Assembly: GCA_910587825.1 (NCBI GenBank)
Contig: CAJUNJ010000003.1
Coordinates: forward strand, 116,951 to 179,983
Length of the DNA: 63,033 nt
Direction: 5' to 3'
DNA from: an uncultured Christensenellaceae bacterium
GTDB taxonomy: Bacteria; Bacillota; Clostridia; Christensenellales; Borkfalkiaceae
Positions 1-8,517 of the stretch are shown in pieces. Position numbers and translations under genes: made by a program. Below the pieces are notes generated by a model, which was not told where the DNA came from, did not search any database, and saw only the letters and a program-made list of their open reading frames with translations. Numbering within the stretch: the first letter of the stretch is position 1; each line of letters opens with the position of its first letter.

Positions 1-42
1 TCTATTGACAAAACCGTGCGAAAGCACGCGCTTGCGTTTTAG
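1..42 (+). CDS. Possible C-terminal tail of an upstream gene (partial)
   Basis: Frame 1 is open from the window edge and ends at a TAG at 40-42, encoding 13 residues ending HALAF. It lies about 56 bases before the nifS promoter. In clostridia the gene before nifS is often an Rrf2/IscR regulator, but 13 residues are too few to identify it. It may not be a gene at all. Confidence 0.2.
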   Translation, partial: SIDKTVRKHALAF

Positions 43-97
43 TAAAAGAAGCAATAAATTAAGCCGAAAAATATTTCAAATAAATGTTGTAAAAGCA

Positions 98-136
98 TTA
101 ATTCCTATTGACAAAATAGGAATTAAAAATTATAAT
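98..136 (+). promoter_or_regulatory. nifS promoter overlapping a perfect inverted-repeat operator
   Basis: A consensus sigma-A promoter is visible: TTGACA at 108-113, a 17-bp spacer and TATAAT at 131-136. The -35 box lies inside a perfect 12-bp inverted repeat, TTAATTCCTATT at 98-109 and its complement AATAGGAATTAA at 115-126, separated by 5 bases. The right half-site recurs exactly at 153-164 in the leader. The placement suggests repression by a dimeric regulator. An Rrf2/IscR-type protein is my guess, because of the Fe-S genes that follow. Confidence 0.8.
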
Positions 137-171
137 TAAATCATACTTATTGAATAGGAATTAAGTTTTTA

Positions 172-1362
172 ATGAGAATTGTTTACGTAGACAATGCGGC
201 AACGACCGCAATGAGCGATAAGGCGATTTCGGCAATGACCCCGTATTTAAAAGAGATATACGGCAATCCGTCTTCTCTGCACACGTCGGGGCAGATAGCA
301 AAGGAAGCTTTGGACGAGGCGAGGGCAAGGGTGGCAAAGTGTTTAAACGCCGACCCGCGTGAAATTTATTTTACTTCTTGCGGAAGCGAGTCGGACAATC
401 AGGCTATACGCTCTGCGGCGGTCAACGGCTTAAAAAAGGGCAAAAAGCATATCATTACCACGGCTTTCGAACACCACGCCGTGCTTCATACACTGAAAAA
501 GTTGGAAAAGGAAGGATTTGATGTCACCTATCTCGACGTGCACGAAAACGGCATAATAACGGCGGAACAGGTGGAAAAAGCCATCCGTGCGGACACTGTG
601 TTAGTTACCGTTATGTACGCCAATAACGAAGTAGGTACAATACAGCCCATACGTCAAATCGGCGAAGTTTGTTCAAAACACGGCGTTGTTTTTCACACGG
701 ACGCGGTGCAGGCGGTTGGGCATATTCCCGTCGACGTAAAGGCGGACAATATAGATATGCTTTCGCTTTCGGCGCATAAATTCCACGGTCCCAAAGGCGT
801 TGGAGCACTTTACTGTAAACGCGGAATAGCGCTTAATACATTTATAGAAGGCGGTGCGCAGGAGCGCGGACGTCGCGCGGGAACGGAAAATATCGCGGGT
901 ATAGTGTCGGCTTCGGTTGCGCTTGAAGAAGCGTGCGAAAATATTGCGGTCAATTCAAAAAAATTGAGCGCCTTGCGTGATAAGATTATAGACGGGCTTC
1001 TGAAAATTCCACATTCCAGACTCAACGGCGACAGAGTACACAGACTTCCCGCAAACGTAAATATGTGCTTCGAAGGGATAGAAGGCGAAGGGTTGCTGTT
1101 GCTGTTGGACGACAAAGGTATATGCGCTTCATCGGGTTCGGCGTGTACTTCGGGTTCGCTTGACCCGTCGCACGTACTGCTCGCGCTCGGTCTTCCGCAC
1201 GAAGTGGCGCACGGTTCGCTGAGAATAAGTCTTTCGGTATACAACACTGACGAGGACGCGGAAGCTATATTAAAAGCCGTACCCCAAGTCGTGGAGTATC
1301 TGCGCAATATGTCGCCCGTCTGGGAAGAACTTAAAAAGGGCGAAAGAAAACATCTTATTTAG
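172..1362 (+). CDS. nifS: Cysteine desulfurase NifS/IscS
   Basis: PLP-dependent cysteine desulfurase of 396 aa, which removes sulfur from cysteine as a persulfide and passes it to a scaffold for Fe-S cluster assembly in the cytoplasm. The N-terminus has the family signature YVDNAATT. The PLP lysine lies in SAHKFHGPKG (about K203). The catalytic cysteine lies in SSGSACTSG (about C325), on the longer loop seen in NifS/IscS-type (group I) enzymes. Length is normal. The ATG at 172 fits the family N-terminus. The only Shine-Dalgarno-like sequence, AGGA at 156-159, is about 12 bases upstream and inside the repeated operator half-site. The gene is followed after 25 bases by nifU with its own strong ribosome-binding site, so the two form an operon. 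Confidence 0.95.
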   Translation: MRIVYVDNAATTAMSDKAISAMTPYLKEIYGNPSSLHTSGQIAKEALDEARARVAKCLNADPREIYFTSCGSESDNQAIRSAAVNGLKKGKKHIITTAFEHHAVLHTLKKLEKEGFDVTYLDVHENGIITAEQVEKAIRADTVLVTVMYANNEVGTIQPIRQIGEVCSKHGVVFHTDAVQAVGHIPVDVKADNIDMLSLSAHKFHGPKGVGALYCKRGIALNTFIEGGAQERGRRAGTENIAGIVSASVALEEACENIAVNSKKLSALRDKIIDGLLKIPHSRLNGDRVHRLPANVNMCFEGIEGEGLLLLLDDKGICASSGSACTSGSLDPSHVLLALGLPHEVAHGSLRISLSVYNTDEDAEAILKAVPQVVEYLRNMSPVWEELKKGERKHLI

Positions 1363-1387
1363 TACGTATAAAGGAGAAAGAATTTTT

Positions 1388-1828
1388 ATGGCATTATACA
1401 GCGAAAAGGTTATGGACCATTTCAAAAACCCCAGAAACGTCGGCAAGCTTGACGATGCGGACGGCATAGGCGAAGTCGGCAACGCCAAGTGCGGCGATAT
1501 AATGAAGATATATCTCAAAATAAAGGACGGGATAATAGAGGACGTAAAGTTTAACACGTTCGGTTGCGGAAGCGCGATTGCTTCATCTTCTATGGCTACC
1601 GAGCTTATAAAAGGCAAACCGATTTCCGAAGCGCTTGAACTTACCAACAAGGCGGTTGCGGAAGCTTTGGACGGACTGCCCGCGCACAAAATGCACTGTT
1701 CGGTACTTGCGGAAGAAGCTATAAGGGCGGCAATTAAGGACTATTACGATAAAAACGGAATAGCGTACGACAAGGCGCAGTTCCCCGACCCGCACGACGA
1801 AGAAGAGCATATTACGGAAGAAGAATAA
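1388..1828 (+). CDS. nifU: Fe-S cluster scaffold NifU/IscU
   Basis: IscU/NifU N-terminal-type scaffold of 146 aa. It assembles a transient Fe-S cluster with sulfur from NifS and hands it to apoproteins. The three cluster-ligand cysteines are visible in NAKCGD (with the accompanying Asp), FGCGSA and HKMHCSVLAEEA. The start MALYSEKVMDHFKNPRNVG is typical. The C-terminus is an acidic tail (DPHDEEEHITEEE) that probably does not belong to the fold. A good ribosome-binding site (AAAGGAG) precedes the ATG. It is cotranscribed with nifS, and a strong hairpin follows directly. Confidence 0.95.
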   Translation: MALYSEKVMDHFKNPRNVGKLDDADGIGEVGNAKCGDIMKIYLKIKDGIIEDVKFNTFGCGSAIASSSMATELIKGKPISEALELTNKAVAEALDGLPAHKMHCSVLAEEAIRAAIKDYYDKNGIAYDKAQFPDPHDEEEHITEEE

Positions 1829-1861
1829 AACCGCCGGACGATTGAAATCGTCCGGCGGTTT
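1828..1861. terminator. Bidirectional terminator between nifU and the SGNH lipoprotein gene
   Basis: A GC-rich hairpin with arms at 1828-1843 and 1846-1861 (AAACCGCCGGACGATT and complement) has A/T runs on both sides. It lies between two convergent genes and can end both transcripts. Confidence 0.85.
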
Positions 1862-1869
1862 GCCGCTTA

Positions 1870-2763
1870 TTAACCAATGTCGGTTATAAGGCGGTGTTCG
1901 AGATATGGCGTCCACCATTGCAGGTACCCTGCGCGTTTGGGATGTATGGCGTCGCTTTGCGCCCAGCCGTAATATTCCTTGCTTGCCGCCGCATTAAATT
2001 CGGCGTCGTGGAACATATCTATTACGCCGACCTGCGTTCCGTTATAGTTCATCCATTTTTCGGCAATAGCTTTAACTTCGTTTACGAACTGTCCGTAATC
2101 TTCGCCCTTTACGCTTGCACTTACTCTGTCGCCGTCGCCGAAGTACGCGCCCGAATAGAAGTAGACGGGACAGTTCCACACTTCGGTAACGTAAGCTATT
2201 ATATATTCGATTCCGCCGAGAGTGGTAGACCTGTCGAAGCTGTCTTTGGCGAAGACGTCGTTCGCCGTTATACTTCCGCGGTATTTAAGTCTTGAAGACG
2301 TGCAGTCGTTTGTAGAAATCTGGCAGATGAATGCGTCTATTTCGTCGCCGCGGTTAAAGACGCTGCTTTCAGTCAGTCTGCGCGTATACGATTTCGACCC
2401 GCTGTCGCCTTCTCTTCCGTCGTCGTAAATAGTCGTTCCCGAAACGGCTTCCTTTTTGCTTACCGTTCCCGCAAGCGCGTCAAGATAGTCTGCCATACTG
2501 TCGCCCCGTGATGCCGAGCCGTAAGTCACGGAAGACCCCAGCCAATAAATTTTTTTACCGTCTAACGCGCTGTTTTCGCGTTTTGCGGTGTTTTCGGGAC
2601 TGAAAATATCGTCGTTGGCGTCTTTTGCGGAGATATACGTTTCGTCTATTCCGTATATGGGCTTTGGATCGGCAGCGGGATTTTGGGGCTTGGCGCATCC
2701 GCTTGCCGAGATGCATATCACGGCGGTTGCCGCAAGCATTAAGACATTTTTCAATTTAAACAT
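1870..2763 (-). CDS. SGNH/GDSL-family hydrolase lipoprotein
   Basis: A 297-aa exported lipoprotein. A hydrophobic signal peptide (residues 5-20) ends in the lipobox SASGC, with lipidated Cys at about 23. The mature part carries SGNH-hydrolase blocks: block I as LGSSVTYG (nucleophile about S78, replacing GDSIT), block III as ISTNDC and block V as DAIHPKRAGY (Asp/His pair). Such enzymes are esterases or deacetylases of carbohydrates and cell-wall polymers; the substrate is not evident. It should act on the outer face of the membrane. A ribosome-binding site (AAGGAT) precedes the ATG. It has its own promoter and is monocistronic. Confidence 0.85.
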   Translation of the reverse strand: MFKLKNVLMLAATAVICISASGCAKPQNPAADPKPIYGIDETYISAKDANDDIFSPENTAKRENSALDGKKIYWLGSSVTYGSASRGDSMADYLDALAGTVSKKEAVSGTTIYDDGREGDSGSKSYTRRLTESSVFNRGDEIDAFICQISTNDCTSSRLKYRGSITANDVFAKDSFDRSTTLGGIEYIIAYVTEVWNCPVYFYSGAYFGDGDRVSASVKGEDYGQFVNEVKAIAEKWMNYNGTQVGVIDMFHDAEFNAAASKEYYGWAQSDAIHPKRAGYLQWWTPYLEHRLITDIG

Positions 2764-2792
2764 AAATTTATCCTTAATATAACTTTAAGTTA

Positions 2793-2821
2793 ATTTTACA
2801 TTAATTATTCAGGCGGGTCAA
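2793..2821 (-). promoter_or_regulatory. Promoter of the SGNH lipoprotein gene
   Basis: Read on the minus strand, TTGACC (plus 2816-2821), a 17-bp spacer and TAAAAT (plus 2793-2798). The start codon is about 30 bases downstream. An AT-rich dyad at about 2836-2872 separates this promoter from the divergent LRR gene. Confidence 0.7.
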
Positions 2822-2962
2822 CGGCGACCGCAGTAAAAAAAATATACTGTTTTTCAAAACGGTATATTTTTGAATTTGTTTTGGCTTGACCTTTGAAATA
2901 TAATTGCCTTAAATTTACAATGCGCGGGTAAATTGCCACGCGTTTATATATTGCGGCAAGCC

Positions 2963-2991
2963 TTGACATTTGCGTAAAATGATTATATAAT
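2963..2991 (+). promoter_or_regulatory. Promoter of the 900-aa LRR lipoprotein gene
   Basis: Perfect sigma-A promoter: TTGACA at 2963-2968, a 17-bp spacer and TATAAT at 2986-2991. It leaves a leader of about 35 bases before the ATG at 3034. Confidence 0.85.
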
Positions 2992-3033
2992 ATAGTCGAG
3001 ATACTTTACGAGCGAGAATTAAGGAGATTGTGT

Positions 3034-5736
3034 ATGAAGCGTAAACTTATTGTAATTATGTTTGCCGTAACCGCTTCGGCGTGTGCTTGCGGACTTTTGG
3101 CTTGCGGGGGCGGTAACGGAGACGGGGGAGAAGGACAAACTCCTCCGCACGTTCATACATATATTGACATCGTCGTCGCGCCTACCTGTACGGAGCGGGG
3201 ATATACGCTGCATACCTGCGAATGCGGTGAAAGTTATACAGACGGATATACCGCGGCTTCGGGGCATACTCCCGAAATAGACCAAGCGGTGGAAGCAACG
3301 TGTATAACAACGGGGCTTACGCAGGGCAGTCACTGTTCTGTATGCGGTACGCATTTGGTTGAACAGCAACCTATCGAAAAGACAGAACATAATTACGTTA
3401 ATTACGTATGTACAGTCTGCGACGACGAGATTTCAAAAAACGATTTACAGTTTGATCTGTCGGACGACGGAACATATTATTCGGTAATATGCGGAACTTC
3501 GCCCGCCGACGAAGTGTTTATACCGTCGGAATTTAACGGTTTGCCCGTCAGGATAGGCGCAAGGGCTTTTTCGGGCAGTACCGTAAAGTCCGTGCGTATG
3601 GGCGGCGACGTCGCCTACATCGGCGCGGAGGCGTTCGCTTATTCCGAGCTTTCGGAAGTTACGATAGGCGCAGGGGTGACGGAAATAGGCGCAAATGCGT
3701 TTTCTTACTGTCCCGACTTATTGGAAGCGGTAATTCCCGCAAGCGTGACGGTAATAGGAAGCGGAGCTTTTTCGCACTGCCGCGGGCTTGAAAGGCTGGC
3801 TGTGGCAAGCGGAAACCGCCATTATTCAAGCGAGGGTAACTGCCTCTTGACAAGGGACGGCAAAACGCTTATAGCAGGCTGTAAAACTTCGGTAATTCCC
3901 GCAGGCGTTACCGCAATAGGCAACGGCGCGTTCGAGGGGTGTGCCACGCTTACGGGCATTTCCATACCGTCGGGCGTAAACTCGATAGGCATAGAAGCGT
4001 TTATGCAAAGCGGAATTACGGGTATAGTAATTCCGGAAGGCGTTACGAGAATAGAAGCAAGGGCGTTTGCTTACTGTCCGGAACTTGTTACAATAACTTT
4101 GCCGGAAAGCATTTCCATGTTCGGCGAAAGAGCTTTTTATAACTGCAATTTGCTTAACGCAGTAAGATACGGCGGTACGCAAAGCGATTGGTGTGAAATC
4201 GCGTTCGGCGGGTTTGAGGCAAACCCTCTTTACTATGCCAACGGTTTTTATATCGGCAGTTCCAAAATAACCCGCTTTGAAATTCCGGAGGGGGTTACAA
4301 ACATATCTGCGGACGCTTTCAACGGTTGCCGTACTTTTACTGACATTGTTATACCGTTAAGCGTTGCTTCGATAGGCGAAAGAGCTTTTACGGGGTGCAG
4401 GCTTACTATTTATTGCCAAGCCGAAAGCAAACCCGAAAGCTGGCGCGAGAATTGGAATGCGGGCTGTCCCGTAGTCTGGAATTGCGGAGCAAGTAACGTA
4501 GACGAACAAGGCTTCGAATACACGGTTGACGGCGGGTTGAGGTTTAAGTTGGCGGACGGAAAAGCAACCGTAACTTCACAGCCCCGCGGGCTTGACGGCG
4601 CGGTAATTATTCCGTCGAGCGTGTATTACGGTTCATCACTGTATGCAGTAACCGTCATCGAAGACGGAGCGTTTTTAAATTGCAACGCAATTACGCGCAT
4701 TACCATACCCAACAGCGTTACAAAAATAGGGCAGTCGGCATTTGCGGGCTGTTCGAGATTGACAAGCATTTCGGTTCCCGATAAAGTCACTGCTATCGCA
4801 GACAGAACTTTTGAAAACTGCGTAGCGTTAAATAACGTTACTTTGCCGTCGGGCATCACTTCGATAGGGCAGTCGGCATTTGCAGGCTGTACAGCCCTTA
4901 TGGGAATAACCGTCCCTGCGGGAACGGTCTCGATAGGGCAGTCGGCGTTTGCGGGTTGCGCTTCGCTAACGGGCGTCAATATCCCTGCGGGCGTAACTTC
5001 TGTCGGCGGCGGAGCGTTTACGGACTGTACGGGCTTGCAGGCTATAACGGTAAGCGGTGACAACTTATATTACGCAAGCAGTAACGGCATACTTTATAAC
5101 AAAGCTCTTTCCGAAATTATAAGCGCGCCTCTGTCAATTACGGGCAGGGTTGAAATTTCCGCAAACGTAAAGGTGATTGCAAATTCTGCGTTTATTAACC
5201 GTACAAGAATTACCAGCGTCATTATTCCAAACGGCGTCACGACGATAGGGCAGTCTGCTTTTGCCGGTTGTATATCGCTTACCGGCGTGGTTATACCGAA
5301 CAGCGTAATAACCGTTGCCGACGGAGCGTTTAACGGCTGTACGGCGATTTCGGACATTACGCTTGGCGGCAGGGTGGCTTCGATAGGGGCAAACGCCTTC
5401 TACGGTTGCAGCGGAATTAAAAGCGTTACGCTTCCGCACAGTCTTAACAGTATAGGCGCTTCGGCTTTCTACGGCTGTTCGCAACTCACTTCCGTGACTG
5501 TGACGAATAATGTAAGAACAATAGCGGGCAACGCGTTTGCACAGTGTACGTCTTTGAAAAGTATAGTGTTGCCGTCAAGTTTAAATTCGCTTGGCGAGGG
5601 CGCGCTTGCCGGCTGTACGGCTCTGGAAGAAATTACGTTCAGGGGAACATCCCAGCAGTGGGAAAGTATTTCAAAGGGCGACGGCTGGAACGACGGCACG
5701 GGCGATTATTCGCTGAACGTAAGGGAAGAAGAATAA
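3034..5736 (+). CDS. BspA-like leucine-rich-repeat lipoprotein (LRR_5)
   Basis: A 900-aa surface lipoprotein. I chose the ATG at 3034 over the upstream in-frame TTG at 3028, because AAGGAG (3021-3026) is 7 bases from the ATG and gives the signal peptide MKRKLIVIMFAVTASA. The lipobox is GLLAC. A Cys/His-rich region follows (about residues 40-135), with repeated CxxxGYT...CxCG modules like small zinc- or disulfide-stabilised repeats. Then come two blocks of 22-24-residue BspA/TpLRR repeats (consensus I..IG..AF.GC..L..V.IP..V), split near residue 490 by a short insert. The final repeat ends in an acidic tail. No LPXTG or cell-wall-binding module is seen. Family members bind host or matrix proteins; the ligand here is unknown. 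It is monocistronic. Confidence 0.85.
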   Translation: MKRKLIVIMFAVTASACACGLLACGGGNGDGGEGQTPPHVHTYIDIVVAPTCTERGYTLHTCECGESYTDGYTAASGHTPEIDQAVEATCITTGLTQGSHCSVCGTHLVEQQPIEKTEHNYVNYVCTVCDDEISKNDLQFDLSDDGTYYSVICGTSPADEVFIPSEFNGLPVRIGARAFSGSTVKSVRMGGDVAYIGAEAFAYSELSEVTIGAGVTEIGANAFSYCPDLLEAVIPASVTVIGSGAFSHCRGLERLAVASGNRHYSSEGNCLLTRDGKTLIAGCKTSVIPAGVTAIGNGAFEGCATLTGISIPSGVNSIGIEAFMQSGITGIVIPEGVTRIEARAFAYCPELVTITLPESISMFGERAFYNCNLLNAVRYGGTQSDWCEIAFGGFEANPLYYANGFYIGSSKITRFEIPEGVTNISADAFNGCRTFTDIVIPLSVASIGERAFTGCRLTIYCQAESKPESWRENWNAGCPVVWNCGASNVDEQGFEYTVDGGLRFKLADGKATVTSQPRGLDGAVIIPSSVYYGSSLYAVTVIEDGAFLNCNAITRITIPNSVTKIGQSAFAGCSRLTSISVPDKVTAIADRTFENCVALNNVTLPSGITSIGQSAFAGCTALMGITVPAGTVSIGQSAFAGCASLTGVNIPAGVTSVGGGAFTDCTGLQAITVSGDNLYYASSNGILYNKALSEIISAPLSITGRVEISANVKVIANSAFINRTRITSVIIPNGVTTIGQSAFAGCISLTGVVIPNSVITVADGAFNGCTAISDITLGGRVASIGANAFYGCSGIKSVTLPHSLNSIGASAFYGCSQLTSVTVTNNVRTIAGNAFAQCTSLKSIVLPSSLNSLGEGALAGCTALEEITFRGTSQQWESISKGDGWNDGTGDYSLNVREEE

Positions 5737-5763
5737 AATATAAATACGGTGATAATTAGGCGA

Positions 5764-5800
5764 TATGCGCCGCGAAAGCCGAAAGCTTTCGCGGCGCATA
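5764..5800 (+). terminator. Terminator after the 900-aa LRR gene
   Basis: A perfect 16-bp stem (TATGCGCCGCGAAAGC at 5764-5779, complement at 5785-5800) with loop CGAAA is followed by an AT-rich run that includes TTATTTTT. Confidence 0.85.
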
Positions 5801-5846
5801 AAATTATTTTTCATATACGGTAACTTGTCCGCATACAAATAGGTGT

Positions 5847-8426
5847 ATGGACAATTACTGCTTTACGGATATAGGACAGACTATTAAATCATTGAATACT
5901 TCGGTTGACGGGCTCAGCGCGGAAGAAGCCGAAAAGAGGCTTAAAACCTACGGCAGGAACGAGCTGGAAAAGACCAAAAAAGCGGGGATAGTTAAACTTT
6001 TCTTTTCACAGTTTAAAGATTTTATGACCTTGCTTTTAATTGTCGCCGCCGCGGTGTCGGCTGTCATTGCCTTTCTTTCCGGCGATAAAAACGACCTTAC
6101 AGACACCTTTATAATTATAACAATTATTTTTCTCAACGCGGTTGTCGGGACGGTTCAGCAATTCCGCGCCGACAAAGCGATAGAAAACCTTAAAAAACTT
6201 TCCGCCTGTTCGGTAAAGGTAAGGCGCGACGGTAAGGAAATTACAGTCGACAGCCCGTCGTTAACCGTGGGCGATATCGTACTTTTCGAAGAAGGGGACG
6301 TCGTTCCCGCCGATTGCAGAATTATAGAGTGCAACAACTTGAAGTGCGACGAATCGGCTTTGACGGGCGAAAGCACGGGCGTTGAAAAGGACTCATCGGC
6401 TATACGCGGTAATAAGGTCGTGCTCGGCGAAATGAAAAACGTTTTGTTCAATTCTACTTACGTCGTGCGGGGCAACGCTTCGGCTGTCGTAACGGCTGTG
6501 GGTATGTCGACAGAGATGGGTAAAATAGCATCTATGCTCGAAGATACCAAAGCTACCGTAACTCCGCTTGAAAATTCGCTTAACAAATTAGGAAAAATAA
6601 TTTCGGCATTCGTGCTTGCGGTGACGGCGGTAATATTCTTTATCGGTCTGTTTGTCCGCGGTGACGGAATACTTAAAAATTTTATGACGTCGGTTGCCAT
6701 TGCCGTAGCCGCCATTCCCGAAGGGCTTCCCGCGGTCGTTACTATTATTATGGCTATGGGCGTCCGCAATATGAGCAGGAAGAACGTAGTTATCCGCAAG
6801 CTTAAATCGGTTGAAACGTTGGGCGGTTGTTCGGTAATTTGTTCCGACAAGACGGGTACGCTTACCGAAAATAAGATGCGCGTCACGGAAGTATGTATCT
6901 CGGACGCGGGCAAAAACCGTCTGTTGCAGTGTATGACGGCGTGTACAAACGTCAAGGGGGAAAGGGGTAAGTATATAGGCGACCCCACCGAAGTCGCGCT
7001 TGTGACCTATGCGGACGAGTGCGGGTTTGACAGGACTTACGAAAGGCTTGCCGAACAGCCGTTTACTTCCGAGCGTAAGATGATGAGCGTTGCCGTATCT
7101 GCCGACGGGCAGGATATAACCTTTGTAAAGGGCGCGCCGGACGTGCTTTTGAAACGCTGTTCGTTTATACTTACCGACGGCGGAGTGCGGGCGATTACGA
7201 AGGACGACAAGCTGAGTATTACAGAAGACAACAACCGTATGTCGGACGACGCGTTGCGCGTTCTCGGCTTCGCGTACAGGCAGTATGACGGAAGCATAAA
7301 GGAAGACGGACTTACGTTTATCGGGCTGTGCGGTATGATTGACGGCATTAAAAAGGGGGTTGCCGAAGCCGTGCGGGAGTGCAGGGCGGCGGGCGTAAGC
7401 ACGGTTATGATTACGGGCGACCACGTACGCACGGCGTTTGCCATTGCCAGACGGCTGGACATTACGGACAATATAGAAGAAGTTATTTCGGGCGAACAGC
7501 TTGACGCTCTTTCGGGTAAGGAGCGGGAAAAAGCCATTGTCAGATGTAAGGTATTTGCGCGTGTGTCGCCAAAGCACAAAAATATGATTGTCAAGGCGCT
7601 TAAAAAGCGTGGCAAGGTAACGGCTATGACGGGCGACGGCATAAACGACGCGCCGAGCATTAAGACGGCGGATATAGGTATAGCTATGGGGTCCGGAACG
7701 GACGTTACCAAAAACGCTTCCGATATGGTAATAGCCGACGACAATTTCACCACGATAGTTGCGGCGGTGCGTGAAGGCAGACGCATTTCTTCGAATATAA
7801 GAAAGACCATACAGTTTTTTCTTTCGACAAACCTTGCCGAAGTGCTGGCAATACTAATTGCTTCGCTTGTATTTTTCAAAAACGATTTCCTGCTGTCAAC
7901 ACAGCTACTGTGGCTTAACCTTATAACAGACAGTTTCCCCGTGCTTGCGTTGGGTATGGAAAAGGAAGACGCGGACATAATGAAAAATCCGCCTGTGCGG
8001 GCGGAAAAAAGCCTGTTTTCGAAGCGTTCGGTGTCATCGATAGCCTTTTTCGGGCTGTACATAACCGCGCTTACGGTCGGCGTGTATGCGGTTGCGCTTA
8101 ACCTATGCGGTAACGAAGTCGCTACGGCGCTTACTTTCCTTACAATATCTTTTGCGGAACTTTTTCACGCTTTCAATATCCGTTCGGAAAGTCAGTCGCT
8201 GTTTAAGTGCGGAATATTTTCAAACAAGATATTGCTTGCCACGGTGTTTGCGGGCATTGTGATAAACGTACTTTTGGCTGTAACTCCGCTTGCGGGCGCG
8301 TTCGGGCTTGTGCATCTCGGCTGGCAACACTGGCTGATAGCTTTGGGGCTTGCGGTATCCGTTATCCCGATAGGCGAAATTTACAAGCTGGTTTTAAGAC
8401 TTGTTACGCGCAGAAAGACAAAGTAA
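5847..8426 (+). CDS. Cation-transporting P-type ATPase (Ca2+-type, P2)
   Basis: An 859-aa P-type ATPase of the SERCA/PMCA-like P2 class, which pumps cations (most likely Ca2+) across the plasma membrane using ATP. An N-terminal cation-ATPase domain is followed by two TM segments and an actuator domain with TGES (DESALTGES). The TM4 signature PEGLPAVV is typical of Ca2+ pumps. The phosphorylated Asp is in CSDKTGTLTENKM (about D334). The hinge is MTGDGINDAPSIKTADIGIAMG, and a C-terminal group of TM segments completes the usual ten-helix layout. Length is normal. The ribosome-binding site is poor: AGGTG almost touches the ATG. It has flanking terminators on both sides, so it is a single-gene unit. 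Ca2+ over Mn2+ or other ions cannot be settled from sequence. Confidence 0.9.
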   Translation: MDNYCFTDIGQTIKSLNTSVDGLSAEEAEKRLKTYGRNELEKTKKAGIVKLFFSQFKDFMTLLLIVAAAVSAVIAFLSGDKNDLTDTFIIITIIFLNAVVGTVQQFRADKAIENLKKLSACSVKVRRDGKEITVDSPSLTVGDIVLFEEGDVVPADCRIIECNNLKCDESALTGESTGVEKDSSAIRGNKVVLGEMKNVLFNSTYVVRGNASAVVTAVGMSTEMGKIASMLEDTKATVTPLENSLNKLGKIISAFVLAVTAVIFFIGLFVRGDGILKNFMTSVAIAVAAIPEGLPAVVTIIMAMGVRNMSRKNVVIRKLKSVETLGGCSVICSDKTGTLTENKMRVTEVCISDAGKNRLLQCMTACTNVKGERGKYIGDPTEVALVTYADECGFDRTYERLAEQPFTSERKMMSVAVSADGQDITFVKGAPDVLLKRCSFILTDGGVRAITKDDKLSITEDNNRMSDDALRVLGFAYRQYDGSIKEDGLTFIGLCGMIDGIKKGVAEAVRECRAAGVSTVMITGDHVRTAFAIARRLDITDNIEEVISGEQLDALSGKEREKAIVRCKVFARVSPKHKNMIVKALKKRGKVTAMTGDGINDAPSIKTADIGIAMGSGTDVTKNASDMVIADDNFTTIVAAVREGRRISSNIRKTIQFFLSTNLAEVLAILIASLVFFKNDFLLSTQLLWLNLITDSFPVLALGMEKEDADIMKNPPVRAEKSLFSKRSVSSIAFFGLYITALTVGVYAVALNLCGNEVATALTFLTISFAELFHAFNIRSESQSLFKCGIFSNKILLATVFAGIVINVLLAVTPLAGAFGLVHLGWQHWLIALGLAVSVIPIGEIYKLVLRLVTRRKTK

Positions 8427-8433
8427 AAAATTC

Positions 8434-8461
8434 GCCCTCTTACGCAAATACGTAAGAGGGC
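8434..8461. terminator. Bidirectional terminator between the P-type ATPase and flotillin genes
   Basis: Stem GCCCTCTTACG at 8434-8444 pairs with 8451-8461. It is AT-rich on both sides, with a T-run on the minus strand. The flanking genes converge here. Confidence 0.8.
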
Positions 8462-8517
8462 TTAAAACTTTTAAGTATACTGCCCGTTGACGGGCTTAAT
8501 GTTATGTTGACAGCCGC

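Noticed and set aside
2836..2872. AT-rich dyad as a terminator
   Set aside because: No gene ends toward it from either side (the flanking genes diverge), so an operator or chance dyad is more likely.
3028..3033. TTG start for the 900-aa LRR lipoprotein
   Set aside because: It almost abuts the AAGGAG site; the ATG at 3034 has correct spacing and gives a cleaner signal peptide.
4626..5699. Minus-strand ORFs inside the 900-aa LRR gene
   Set aside because: Same repeat-driven antisense effect; the plus frame has promoter, ribosome-binding site and signal peptide.
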